Shown: piece by piece, positions 35,312 to 43,382 of the stretch | Position numbering within the stretch: the stretch's first letter is position 1 | How the letters are laid out: every line of letters starts with the position of its first letter | Origin: Paractinoplanes ovalisporus | GTDB taxonomy: Bacteria > Actinomycetota > Actinomycetes > Mycobacteriales > Micromonosporaceae | Direction: 5' to 3' | DNA: 64,000 bases | Assembly (NCBI RefSeq): GCF_016834655.1 | Contig: NZ_JAENHP010000026.1 | Location: 80,782-144,781 of the forward strand | Made by a program: the position numbers and the translations under genes | Notes under the pieces: model-generated | Databases searched by the model: none | Told to the model about the DNA's origin: nothing | Seen by the model: only the letters and a program-made list of their open reading frames with translations

Positions 35312-37849
35312 ATGACTGATACGGGAACGACCGGGCGCGCCGGTCTCCCCGAGCGGCCGTCGCTCGACGGCCTCGAGGACAAGTGGGCGCGCACCTGGCA
35401 GGAGGAGGGCACGTATAAGTTCGACCGCTCGAAGGAGCGGTCGGACGTATACGCGATCGACACGCCTCCGCCGACCGTATCGGGCGAGCTGCACATGGGC
35501 CACGTCTTCTCCTACACGCACACCGACACGGTCGCCCGGTTCCAGCGGATGCGGGGCAAGGCCGTCTTCTATCCGATGGGCTGGGACGACAACGGCCTGC
35601 CGACCGAGCGGCGGGTCCAGGTCGTCTACGGCGTCCGCTGTGACCCGGCGCTGCCCTACGACCCGTCGTGGGAGCCGCCGGCCACTCCCCCGAAGCAGGC
35701 GGTCGCGATCTCGCGGCGCAACTTCGTCGAGCTGTGCGGGCGGCTGACCACCGAGGACGAGAAGGCGTTCGAGGCGCTGTGGCGGCGGCTCGGGCTGTCG
35801 GTCGACTGGTCCATGACCTACACGACGATCGGGCGGCGGTCGCAGGCCGTCTCGCAGCGCGCCTTCCTCAACAACCTGGCGCGCGGCGAGGCATACACGG
35901 CCGAGGCCCCCACGCTGTGGGACATCGGTTTCCGCACCGCGGTCGCGCAGGCCGAACTGGAAGACCGGGAACGGCCCGGCGCCTATCACCGGCTGCGCTT
36001 CCACGGTCCCGACGGCCCGGTCGAGGTCGACACGACCCGGCCCGAGCTGCTGCCGGCCTGCGTCGCGCTCGTCCACCACCCGGGCGACGAACGCTACGAG
36101 GGACTGACCACGGTCCGCACGCCGTATTTCGACGTCGAGGTCCCCGTCCTGGCCCATCCGATGGCCGCGAAGGACAAGGGCACCGGCATCGCGATGGTCT
36201 GCACGTTCGGCGACATCACCGACGTCACGTGGTGGCGCGACCTGCGACTGGAGACGCGGGTCGTGATCGGGCGCGACGGCCGTTTCCTGCCCGAACACCC
36301 CGAGGGGGTCTCCGACGCGGCCTACCGCGACTTCGCGGGCCTGACCGTCAACGCGGCCCGGCGCGAGATCGTCCGGATCCTCACCGAGACCGGTGACCTG
36401 CTGGGCGAGCCGAAGCCGATCACGCATCCGGTCAAGTTCTACGAGCGGGGCGACTCACCGCTCGAGATCGTCACCAGCCGGCAGTGGTTCTTCCGCAACG
36501 GCGGCCGCGACGAGCGGATCCGCGAAAAGATGATCGAGCGCGGGCGTGAGCTGCGCTGGTTCCCCGAGCACATGCGACACCGCTACGAGCACTGGGTCAA
36601 CGGCCTGACCGGCGACTGGCTGGTCAGCCGGCAGCGCTTCTTCGGCGTGCCGATCCCGATCTGGTACCGGCTCGACGACGCTGGCGAGCCGGATTACGAC
36701 AACCTTCTCATACCGGACGAATCATCGTTGCCGGTTGACCCCTCCTCGGAGTGTCCGCCCGGCTTCGACGAGTCCCAGCGTGACGTCCCGGGTGGCTTCA
36801 CGGCCGACCCCGACGTCATGGACACCTGGGCCACGTCATCGCTGACCCCGCAGATCGTCGGCGGCTGGCACGACGATCACGACCTGTTCCGCCGGGTCTT
36901 CCCGATGGACCACCGGCCTCAGGCCCACGAGATCATCCGCACCTGGTTGTTCTCCACCGTCCTGCGGGCCGACCTCGAGAACGACGTCCTGCCCTGGAAG
37001 TCGGCCGTCCTCTCGGGCTGGATCCTCGACCCCGACCGCAAGAAGATGGCGAAGTCCAAGGGCAACGTCGTCACGCCGGTGGCCCTGCTCGAGCAGAACG
37101 GCTCCGACGCGGTGCGCTACTGGGCGGCCAACGGGCGGCCCGGCGCCGACCTGGCCTTCGACCCGGCCCAGATCAAGGTCGGGCGGCGGCTGGCGACCAA
37201 GCTGCTCAACGCGTCGAAGTTCGCGCTCGGGCTGGGCGCGGCCGAGGCGCTGCGGCAGCCGGTGACCGAGCCGCTCGACCGGGCGATGCTGACCCGTCTG
37301 GCGGCGGTGGTCACCACGGCGACCGAGGCGTTCGACCGGTACGACCAGACCGACGCGCTGCAGGCGACCGAGGCGTTCTTCTGGACGTTCTGCGACGACT
37401 ACATCGAGCTGGTCAAGGAACGGGCGTACGCCTCGGGGCCGGCGGCCGACTCGGCGCGGGCGGCGCTCGCGGCGGGGCTGTCGGTGCTGTTGCGGTTGTT
37501 CGCGCCGTTCCTGCCGTACGTCACCGAGGAGGTCTGGTCGTGGTGGCGCTACGGCTCGGTCCACCAGGCGACCTGGCCGACGCCGTACGAGCTGACCCGG
37601 GTCGCCGGTGAGGGTGACGCCGGCCTGCTCGACCTGGCTGGGGAGGCACTGCGGCAGGTCCGGCGGGCCAAGTCGGACCGGAAGCTGTCGATGAAGGCCG
37701 ACGTGCCGCTGGCCGAGGCGCTGGGGCCGGCCGAGCTGCTCGAGCGGCTGGCGCTGGTCGAGGGCGACCTCAAGTCGGCCGGGCGGATAGCGAAGCTCGA
37801 CACGCTGCCCGGCCGCACGCCCGAGCTCGTGATCGCCTGCGCCTTCTGA
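35312..37849 (+). CDS. valS: Valine-tRNA ligase, archaeal-like subtype
   Basis: The 845-residue class I synthetase charges tRNA-Val. The HIGH motif is HMGH in TVSGELHMGHVFSY, the KMSKS loop is KKMAKSKGN and the editing domain holds DTTRPELLPACVALV. The PMGWDDNGLPTERRVQ segment and the short C-terminus without the long coiled-coil arm are features of the archaeal-like ValS form found in several actinobacteria. The start at 35312 gives MTDTGTTG; the longer open frame upstream overlaps ogt and is not used. The ligase is essential if it is the only ValS. Confidence 0.93.
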   Translation: MTDTGTTGRAGLPERPSLDGLEDKWARTWQEEGTYKFDRSKERSDVYAIDTPPPTVSGELHMGHVFSYTHTDTVARFQRMRGKAVFYPMGWDDNGLPTERRVQVVYGVRCDPALPYDPSWEPPATPPKQAVAISRRNFVELCGRLTTEDEKAFEALWRRLGLSVDWSMTYTTIGRRSQAVSQRAFLNNLARGEAYTAEAPTLWDIGFRTAVAQAELEDRERPGAYHRLRFHGPDGPVEVDTTRPELLPACVALVHHPGDERYEGLTTVRTPYFDVEVPVLAHPMAAKDKGTGIAMVCTFGDITDVTWWRDLRLETRVVIGRDGRFLPEHPEGVSDAAYRDFAGLTVNAARREIVRILTETGDLLGEPKPITHPVKFYERGDSPLEIVTSRQWFFRNGGRDERIREKMIERGRELRWFPEHMRHRYEHWVNGLTGDWLVSRQRFFGVPIPIWYRLDDAGEPDYDNLLIPDESSLPVDPSSECPPGFDESQRDVPGGFTADPDVMDTWATSSLTPQIVGGWHDDHDLFRRVFPMDHRPQAHEIIRTWLFSTVLRADLENDVLPWKSAVLSGWILDPDRKKMAKSKGNVVTPVALLEQNGSDAVRYWAANGRPGADLAFDPAQIKVGRRLATKLLNASKFALGLGAAEALRQPVTEPLDRAMLTRLAAVVTTATEAFDRYDQTDALQATEAFFWTFCDDYIELVKERAYASGPAADSARAALAAGLSVLLRLFAPFLPYVTEEVWSWWRYGSVHQATWPTPYELTRVAGEGDAGLLDLAGEALRQVRRAKSDRKLSMKADVPLAEALGPAELLERLALVEGDLKSAGRIAKLDTLPGRTPELVIACAF

Positions 37850-37921
37850 CCACGACGGGGCCGCGCTCGACGGGGCCGGCGCTGCCGCCGGTCTCCGCTC
37901 GGGCGGAGGCCCCGACCGCCC

Positions 37922-38050
37922 GCGGCTGAGTTCCGGTCACGGGCTCCGCGGCCGAGCTTCGATCACGGGCCCGCGGCCGAGCTTCGGTTGCGGACTCCGC
38001 GGCTGAGCTTCGATCACGGGCTCTGCGGCTGAGTTCTGCTCACGGGTCCC
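37922..38050. repeat. Five 26-bp tandem repeats after valS
   Basis: Five units of 25-26 bp begin at 37922, 37948, 37973, 37999 and 38025. The consensus begins GCGGCYGAGCTTC, then GATCACGGGCTCC. They fill half of the 252-bp gap between valS and the next gene. No reading frame or known element is evident. Confidence 0.7.
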
Positions 38051-38101
38051 GGCTCTGGCGAAACGCCGGAGCGGGGGCCCGCGGCAGGGCAGCATGAAGG
38101 C

Positions 38102-38683
38102 ATGCCGATCGCGCCCGAGCAGGTCGAGGCGCCCGCCCGCGACGCCGTGCTGTTCCGGTCGTCGCCGGTGCGGACGTTCTTGGCGCTCTTTCTGTTGCTG
38201 ATGCTGTCGTTCGCGCTGGTGTCACCGGTCGTCGCGCTGCTGGGTGAGGGCGGCGCCGGCAACCGGTGGTGGCAGACCGCGGCCCAGGCCGCCGTGGTGG
38301 CGGCGCTCGCGGCCGGCGCGTACGCCTATTCGACCCGGGGCTCGTTGCGGACCTGGGTCCGGGTCTCATCGGGCGGCCTGGAACTGGCCGCGCAGGACAG
38401 CGACCCGATCCTGCTCGCCTGGACGGACATCAGGCACGTCACCGTGCGGCGGGAGGGCTTCCGGAACCTGCTCGAGGTGACCCCGGTCGACATGGACCGG
38501 GTGCATCCGGTGCAGGGCGAGGAGGCCGGGCCGCCGGCGCTGGCCGAGACGCCGGACGGGCAGTCGTTCACGGCCGACCTCAGCGAGGTGTGGCCGAGCC
38601 CGCGACGCCTGCGCCGCGAGCTGGCCAGATATCTCCCGGCCGACGACCCCACCGCGGACGACCTCGCAGCCGACACGAACTGA
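38102..38683 (+). CDS. Two-helix membrane protein with a PH-like domain
   Basis: The 193-residue protein has two hydrophobic helices (about residues 23-46 and 58-78). Next comes a beta-rich part (WVRVSSGGLELAAQDSDPIL, then WTDIRHVTV) that resembles small bacterial PH-like domains, and an acidic C-terminus. I do not recognise a named family. The cytoplasmic domain probably mediates contacts at the membrane. The ATG follows GAAGG closely. It ends before a 20-bp tandem repeat array shared with the convergent gene. Confidence 0.6.
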   Translation: MPIAPEQVEAPARDAVLFRSSPVRTFLALFLLLMLSFALVSPVVALLGEGGAGNRWWQTAAQAAVVAALAAGAYAYSTRGSLRTWVRVSSGGLELAAQDSDPILLAWTDIRHVTVRREGFRNLLEVTPVDMDRVHPVQGEEAGPPALAETPDGQSFTADLSEVWPSPRRLRRELARYLPADDPTADDLAADTN

Positions 38684-38730
38684 CCGCCACGCCGAGCCAC
38701 GACCCGGCGCCGCATCAGACGGCTCGGCCG

Positions 38731-38890
38731 CGGCGCAGGACCAAGGCCGTCAACGCAAGACCAAGGCCGTCAACGCACGACCAAGGCCGTCAACGCACGA
38801 CCAAGGCCGTCAACGCACGACCAAGGCCGTCAACGCACGACCAAGGCCGTCAACGCACGACCAAGGCCGTCGGCGCAGGACCAAGGCCGT
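38731..38890. repeat. 20-bp tandem repeat array between convergent genes
   Basis: Seven full copies of a 20-bp unit (CCAAGGCCGTCAACGCACGA) start at 38741 and recur every 20 bp to 38861. Partial copies lie at both ends; the middle five are nearly identical. The array lies in the 263-bp gap between two convergent genes. It has no spacers and so is not CRISPR; it may act as a termination or boundary element, or be a simple VNTR. Confidence 0.8.
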
Positions 38891-38946
38891 ATCGGAGGGC
38901 TCAGGCCGCATCCGGGAAGAGGGCCGAGTCAGCGGCCGGCGGCGCG

Positions 38947-39699
38947 TCAGAAGTCGAAGTCGCCGCCGAAATCGCCACCGAAGTCGCTGCCGCCCATGTC
39001 GCCCATGTCGCCGCCGCCCATGTCGCTGCCGTCGCCGCCGAAGTCTTGCGCGGCCTCGGAATAGCCGTCGGAGAAGCCGTCGCCGTAGCCCATGTCACCG
39101 AAGCCGGGCGAGAGCAGCGCGTCGAAGATCAGCATGCCGCCGAGCACACCGGCGCCGGCGCCGAGCGCGGTCTTCCAGACCGGAGTCGAATACCACCCTG
39201 CGGGCACCGGACGGCCCTGCACGCGGCCGCCGGGGTAGTAGTAAGGCGTGTCGGCGCCCGGCTGCGGGCCGGCCTTGTAGTGGTGGCCCTGCACGTTGAC
39301 CTCGCGCTCCTTGGTCAACTGGCCCGCGCCCTGAGCCGCGGCGAGCGCCGGCAGGTCGGGGCCGGCGTCGAGGCCCATGGCGAGCCGCGCCGCCCGCACA
39401 TATTGCAGGCCCTCGAGCGCCGATTCCCGGGCCAGCTCGAACTGCTTCACGGTGTTGGCCTGCTGCAACTGGCCGCCGGCGGCGTTGTAACGCTCACCGG
39501 CGTCGGACAGCGCCTGACGGCCGGCCGCGTCTTCCGCCTGCAGGGTCATCAGCTGACCGCCGAGACGCTCGTACCACCGCTGGGCCTCGGCGCGCGCGTC
39601 TTCCAGCCGGGTCTGCTGCGACGCGGCGCCGTTGCGACGGACCAGGAGAACCACGAGGAGGACGACAATGACGATGCCAAGAATCAGCAACACGCTCAT
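38947..39699 (-). CDS. Single-pass membrane protein with Gly/Asp-rich tail, unknown
   Basis: The 250-residue protein starts with one membrane helix (residues 2-24) followed by a long charged helical region (LEDARAEAQRWYERLGGQLM, to about residue 115) that could be a coiled coil. A second hydrophobic segment is at about 183-200. The last 45 residues are made almost wholly of Gly, Asp, Phe and Met (GDMGGSDFGGDFGGDFDF at the end). Such tails are seen in TPM/DUF-type envelope proteins, but I cannot name the family. It is convergent with the gene at 38102 and divergent from rmuC. Confidence 0.65.
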   Translation of the reverse strand: MSVLLILGIVIVVLLVVLLVRRNGAASQQTRLEDARAEAQRWYERLGGQLMTLQAEDAAGRQALSDAGERYNAAGGQLQQANTVKQFELARESALEGLQYVRAARLAMGLDAGPDLPALAAAQGAGQLTKEREVNVQGHHYKAGPQPGADTPYYYPGGRVQGRPVPAGWYSTPVWKTALGAGAGVLGGMLIFDALLSPGFGDMGYGDGFSDGYSEAAQDFGGDGSDMGGGDMGDMGGSDFGGDFGGDFDF

Positions 39700-39753
39700 G
39701 TTCCAACGGTACCTGCGCATTTCCCGCGCCCACGGTCTGGCAGGCTCCGTAAT

Positions 39754-40905
39754 GTGACTGTTTCGACGCTCGTCGTAGTGCTTGTCTGCTTGGCCACCGG
39801 TGGCGCCCTCGGCTGGCTCGCCGCCCGGCTGCGGGCGGCGGCCGACATAGCTCGGCTCGAAGCCACCGTGCAGGCCCGCGCCGACGGCGAGGAGAGGCTC
39901 GAGCAGTCGTTACGCGGACTGACCTACGAGGCCACTGCGCAGTCCCAGGAAGCGGTCGCCCGAGCCGTCGCGCCGTTGCACGAAACCCTGCGGCGGTACG
40001 AAGAAAGGGTCGCTGAGCTGGAGCGGGAGCGCGTCGACGCCTACGCCGAACTACGCGAGCAGGTCCGCACCATGAGCACGGTCTCGGGCGAGTTGCGTAC
40101 CGAGACCAAGCAGCTTGTGTCGGCCCTGCGGACGCCCCAGGTGCGCGGTCGCTGGGGTGAGCACCAGCTCCGGCGCATCGTGGAGGCGGCCGGCCTGCTG
40201 GAACACTGTGACTTTGCTGAGCAGGTCACGGCGGCAACCGACAATTCCGGCGTACGCCCCGATCTGGTGGTCCGGTTGCACGGCGGCCGCAGCGTGGTCG
40301 TCGACGCCAAGGCGCCCCTGGAGGCCTACCTGTCGGCGCTGGAGGCCCGTGACGAACGCACCCGCGACGGCTTCCTCGACCAGCACGCCCGCCACCTGCG
40401 CGCACACGTCGACTCGCTGGCGGCCAAGGAGTACTGGACCGCGTTCGACTCGGCGCCCGACTTCGTGGTGCTGTTCCTGCCGGCCGACCCGTTCCTCGAC
40501 GCGGCGCTGCGCCACGACCCGACCGTGATGGAGCACTCGTTCCGCCGCAACGTCGTGCTGGCCACCCCGGCCACGCTGATCGCGATGCTGCGAACCGTGG
40601 CCTTCTCGTGGCGTCAGGAGGAGCTGGCCCGCAACGCGGTCGAGGTGCACAGCCTGGCCCGCGAGCTTTACGCCCGGCTGGCCACGCTCGGCGACCACGT
40701 GGGCAAGCTCGGCGCTTCCCTGGGCGGGGCCGTCACGGCGTACAACCGGGCGGTCGGCTCTTTGGAATCGCGCGTGCTGGTCAGCGCGCGCAAGCTGGCC
40801 GAGATGGGCGTCTCCGACGACGACATCCCCACACCAACTCAACTTGAGGTGGCCCCCAGGCAACCCCAAGCGCCAGAACTGCTGGACCCAAGCGGTTCAA
40901 AATGA
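39754..40905 (+). CDS. rmuC: DNA recombination protein RmuC
   Basis: The 383-residue protein has an N-terminal membrane helix, a coiled-coil region (about residues 30-110) and the RmuC nuclease-like domain. The last includes RGRWGEHQLRRIVEAAG, then RPDLVVRLHGGRSVVVDAKAP and LFLPADPFLDAALRHDP. RmuC limits inversions and other rearrangements at repeats, which is of note given the number of tandem repeats nearby. The GTG at 39754 is the first start consistent with the membrane helix. A perfect hairpin lies between it and the convergent ispH. Confidence 0.92.
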   Translation: MTVSTLVVVLVCLATGGALGWLAARLRAAADIARLEATVQARADGEERLEQSLRGLTYEATAQSQEAVARAVAPLHETLRRYEERVAELERERVDAYAELREQVRTMSTVSGELRTETKQLVSALRTPQVRGRWGEHQLRRIVEAAGLLEHCDFAEQVTAATDNSGVRPDLVVRLHGGRSVVVDAKAPLEAYLSALEARDERTRDGFLDQHARHLRAHVDSLAAKEYWTAFDSAPDFVVLFLPADPFLDAALRHDPTVMEHSFRRNVVLATPATLIAMLRTVAFSWRQEELARNAVEVHSLARELYARLATLGDHVGKLGASLGGAVTAYNRAVGSLESRVLVSARKLAEMGVSDDDIPTPTQLEVAPRQPQAPELLDPSGSK

Positions 40906-40941
40906 CACGTAGGCGCCCCGAACCCCGCTAACGGCCGAACC

Positions 40942-40972
40942 GCAATAGCCCCGTCGATGAGCGGGCTATTGC
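40942..40972. terminator. Bidirectional terminator between rmuC and ispH
   Basis: GCAATAGCCC and GGGCTATTGC form a perfect 10-bp stem around an 11-base loop. It lies 37 bases after rmuC and contains the ispH stop codon. It suits termination of both convergent transcripts. Confidence 0.7.
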
Positions 40973-41952
40973 TTGCGGAGCGAAGCGGAGCCAGAAAGCT
41001 GAGCCTTCATGTCTCGGCGCAGCTCCTGCGGCAGCGAGAAGGTGAGGCGCTCCTCGGCCGTCGTGAACTCGGTGACCTCGCCGAAGCCGCGCTCGGCCAG
41101 GAACGCCAGCACCTCCATGACCAGGTCGTCGGGGACGCTGGCCCCGGACGAGACGCCGACCGTGGTGGCGCCCTCCAACCACTCCTCCTGGATCTCGGAG
41201 GCGTAGTCGACCAGGTGACCGGCGCGGGCGCCGGCGCTGAGCGCGACCTCGACCAGCCGTACGGAATTGGAGGAATTGGTCGAGCCGACGACGATCACGA
41301 CGTCGCACTCGGGCGCGATCTCTTTGACCACGTGCTGACGGTTCGACGTGGCGTAGCAGATGTCGTCGCTCGGAGGCGACTGCAGCAGCGGCAGGCGGGT
41401 CTTGAGCCGGGCCACCGTCTCCATCGTCTCGTCGACCGAGAGCGTGGTCTGCGACAGCCAGACAACCTTGGACGGGTCGCGCACGACGACCTGGTCGACC
41501 GCGTCGGGGCCGTCGACGAGCTGGATGTGCGCGGGGGCCTCGCCGGAGGTGCCGATGACCTCTTCGTGACCCTCGTGGCCGATGAGCAGGATGTCGTAGT
41601 CGTCCTTGGCGAAGCGCTTGGCCTCGTGGTGCACCTTCGTCACCAGCGGGCAGGTGGCGTCGATCGCCTTGAGGTTGCGTTCCTTGGCCTGCTCGTGCAC
41701 CTCGGGGGCGACGCCGTGGGCCGAGAAGACCACGGTCGAGCCCTCGGGGACCTCTTCGTTCTCTTCCACGAAGATCGCGCCGAGGCCTTCCAGCGTGTTG
41801 ACCACGTGTTTGTTGTGCACGATCTGCTTGCGCACATAGACCGGGGCGCCGTAGAGCTTCAGCGCTTCCTCGACGGTCTGCACGGCACGGTCGACGCCCG
41901 CGCAGTAACCGCGCGGCTTGGCCAGCAACACACGCTTCCTCGGTTCGCTCAC
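40966..41952 (-). CDS. ispH: 4-Hydroxy-3-methylbut-2-enyl diphosphate reductase
   Basis: The 328-residue iron-sulfur enzyme makes IPP and DMAPP in the last step of the MEP pathway. The three cluster-binding cysteines are in KPRGYCAGVDRAV (Cys17), DATCPLVTKVH and DDICYATSNRQ; the catalytic SAHGVAPEVH and HEGHEE segments are present. The GTG at 41952 is chosen by comparison with the family; in-frame ATG codons lie farther upstream but add residues absent in homologues. The Z-prenyl synthase and reductase at 52-54 kb use its product. Confidence 0.94.
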   Translation of the reverse strand: MSEPRKRVLLAKPRGYCAGVDRAVQTVEEALKLYGAPVYVRKQIVHNKHVVNTLEGLGAIFVEENEEVPEGSTVVFSAHGVAPEVHEQAKERNLKAIDATCPLVTKVHHEAKRFAKDDYDILLIGHEGHEEVIGTSGEAPAHIQLVDGPDAVDQVVVRDPSKVVWLSQTTLSVDETMETVARLKTRLPLLQSPPSDDICYATSNRQHVVKEIAPECDVVIVVGSTNSSNSVRLVEVALSAGARAGHLVDYASEIQEEWLEGATTVGVSSGASVPDDLVMEVLAFLAERGFGEVTEFTTAEERLTFSLPQELRRDMKAQLSGSASLRKQ

Positions 41953-42026
41953 CCGGCCATGGTACGTGGATCTCCCGAACGCACACCGGGCTGCGATCAG
42001 CGCCACAGGGGCGGGATACTCCTCGG

Positions 42027-42548
42027 ATGCTTGAATCCGATCAGCGGGACGAAACGGTCGTCATACGGCCCTGGTGGCTCGTCACCTTGTTCGCACTGCG
42101 GTTCACGCTGGGCGCGACGTCGCTGGTGGGCGGGCTGACCTGGATCCTGCTCAACCTGCACTCGGCCAGTGCCGTGCTCGACGTGGCGGTCGGAACGGTG
42201 CTGTCGGTCGGCGGCCTGATCCTGCTCATGCCCCACCGCGTGCGGCTGCCCCGCAAGACGACCGCGGTCGTGATGACCGGGTTCGCGCTGGCCGGAACCG
42301 CGGCCGGCCTGCTCGTCGCCCGATCCCAGACGTGCTGCATGTTCGCCTACATCACCGACCGCGGCTGGCCGTTCCACTGGGCTCAGCGCGGCGCGGTGGC
42401 CGACGACCCCGAGACCGCCTTCCGGGTCGCGCAGTCCGCCTCGTGGACCTTCGACCTGCTCTCCCTCGCGGCCAACCTGCTGCTTTTCTCGTACGTGGGT
42501 CTGATCGTGGTCGTGGCGGCCGTCCAGATCCGCCGCGCCTCGCGATAA
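42027..42548 (+). CDS. Four-helix membrane protein with CC motif, first of a tandem pair
   Basis: The 173-residue protein has four predicted membrane helices. Between helices 3 and 4 is an extracytoplasmic loop with a Cys pair and RGWPF (SQTCCMFAYITDRGWPFHW). The gene at 42744 has the same plan: ECCSRGYAVRHGFPFTM, then a matching last helix (WTFDLLSLA here, WRFDLGRTVA there). The family is unknown to me. It is divergent from ispH with a 74-bp gap; GGGGCGGGA precedes the ATG. Confidence 0.65.
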   Translation: MLESDQRDETVVIRPWWLVTLFALRFTLGATSLVGGLTWILLNLHSASAVLDVAVGTVLSVGGLILLMPHRVRLPRKTTAVVMTGFALAGTAAGLLVARSQTCCMFAYITDRGWPFHWAQRGAVADDPETAFRVAQSASWTFDLLSLAANLLLFSYVGLIVVVAAVQIRRASR

Positions 42549-42551
42549 CAA

Positions 42552-42700
42552 CCACCCGCCCGTACGGCGAGCAGTTGCCCGTCCGTGCGGTGAACAGCCG
42601 CCCGCCCGTACGGTGATCGGGCGGCCGTCCGTGCGGTGAGCAGCCACCCGCCCGTGCGGTGAACAGCCACCCGCCCGTACGGTGATCGGGCGGCCCGTCC
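42552..42700. repeat. About six 23-bp repeats around CCCGTACGGTGA
   Basis: Degenerate units of 23-24 bp, with the core CCCGTACGGTGA or CCGTGCGGTGA and alternating ends (ACAGCC or TCGGGCGG), occupy the 195-bp gap between the two paralogous membrane-protein genes. There is no reading frame of note. The core recalls the CCCGTACGG of the array at 47489. Confidence 0.7.
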
Positions 42701-42743
42701 CCGCCTCGGTGGAAGTCGGGCAAATCGCCGGTGACGTGCGGAA

Positions 42744-43373
42744 ATGAGCTGGATACTCGGACGCATGCCCCAGGCCGCCGAGGATGAACCCGGCCCCCTC
42801 GCCTCGTCGGTGGCGACGCTGCGCCTGATCGCCGGGTGGGCCTGCGTCGCGCTGGCCGTGCTCAACCTCGCGATGGGGATCAGCCCGGCCACGTACGCCG
42901 CGTTCCACTTGATGCTGCTGGTGACCGGCCTGCTTCTGCTCGGCACAGGCCGGATCGCCAAGCCGCCGTCCCGGTTCGCGGTGGCCGCCGGTGGGGCGGT
43001 CGCCGCGCTGGGCCTGATCGGCACCGCGATTCCGGTCCTGGCCGTCGAGTGCTGCTCGCGGGGCTACGCAGTGCGTCACGGGTTCCCGTTCACGATGCTG
43101 GCCCGCGATCCCGGCGATTGGCGGTTCGACCTCGGCCGTACGGTGGCCGATCTGGTCTTCTGGCTCTGCGCGGGGTTGATCGTGATGCTGGTGGTCGCCC
43201 AGGCACGGCCGGCGGCACCACGAACGGGACCGTCGACCTGGTCCGGTCCCGCCACTCCCCCGCGAGGCACCGTCGGGCACGCCGAGAGCCGCAGCGCCGG
43301 ACGACACGCCCGGCCCGATCCGGACACGAAGGGACGCACGGCGGACGGCGAGAATGTCGGGGGCCTTCCGTAG
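42744..43373 (+). CDS. Four-helix membrane protein with CC motif, second of a tandem pair
   Basis: The 209-residue protein shares its layout with the product of 42027: four helices, a VECCSRGYAVRHGFPF loop and a last helix with DLVFWLCAGLIVMLVV. After that comes a 60-residue Pro/Arg/Gly-rich cytoplasmic tail not present in the first copy. An in-frame ATG at 42765 is an alternative start. The two genes arose by an old duplication, and a repeat array separates them. It ends 9 bases before xseA, so the two may be co-transcribed. Confidence 0.6.
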   Translation: MSWILGRMPQAAEDEPGPLASSVATLRLIAGWACVALAVLNLAMGISPATYAAFHLMLLVTGLLLLGTGRIAKPPSRFAVAAGGAVAALGLIGTAIPVLAVECCSRGYAVRHGFPFTMLARDPGDWRFDLGRTVADLVFWLCAGLIVMLVVAQARPAAPRTGPSTWSGPATPPRGTVGHAESRSAGRHARPDPDTKGRTADGENVGGLP

Positions 43374-43382
43374 TCTGGCCGG

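Noticed and set aside
38731..38890. CRISPR-like regular repeats
   Set aside because: The 20-bp units are directly adjacent with no spacers, and no cas gene is present in the window. This is a tandem repeat.
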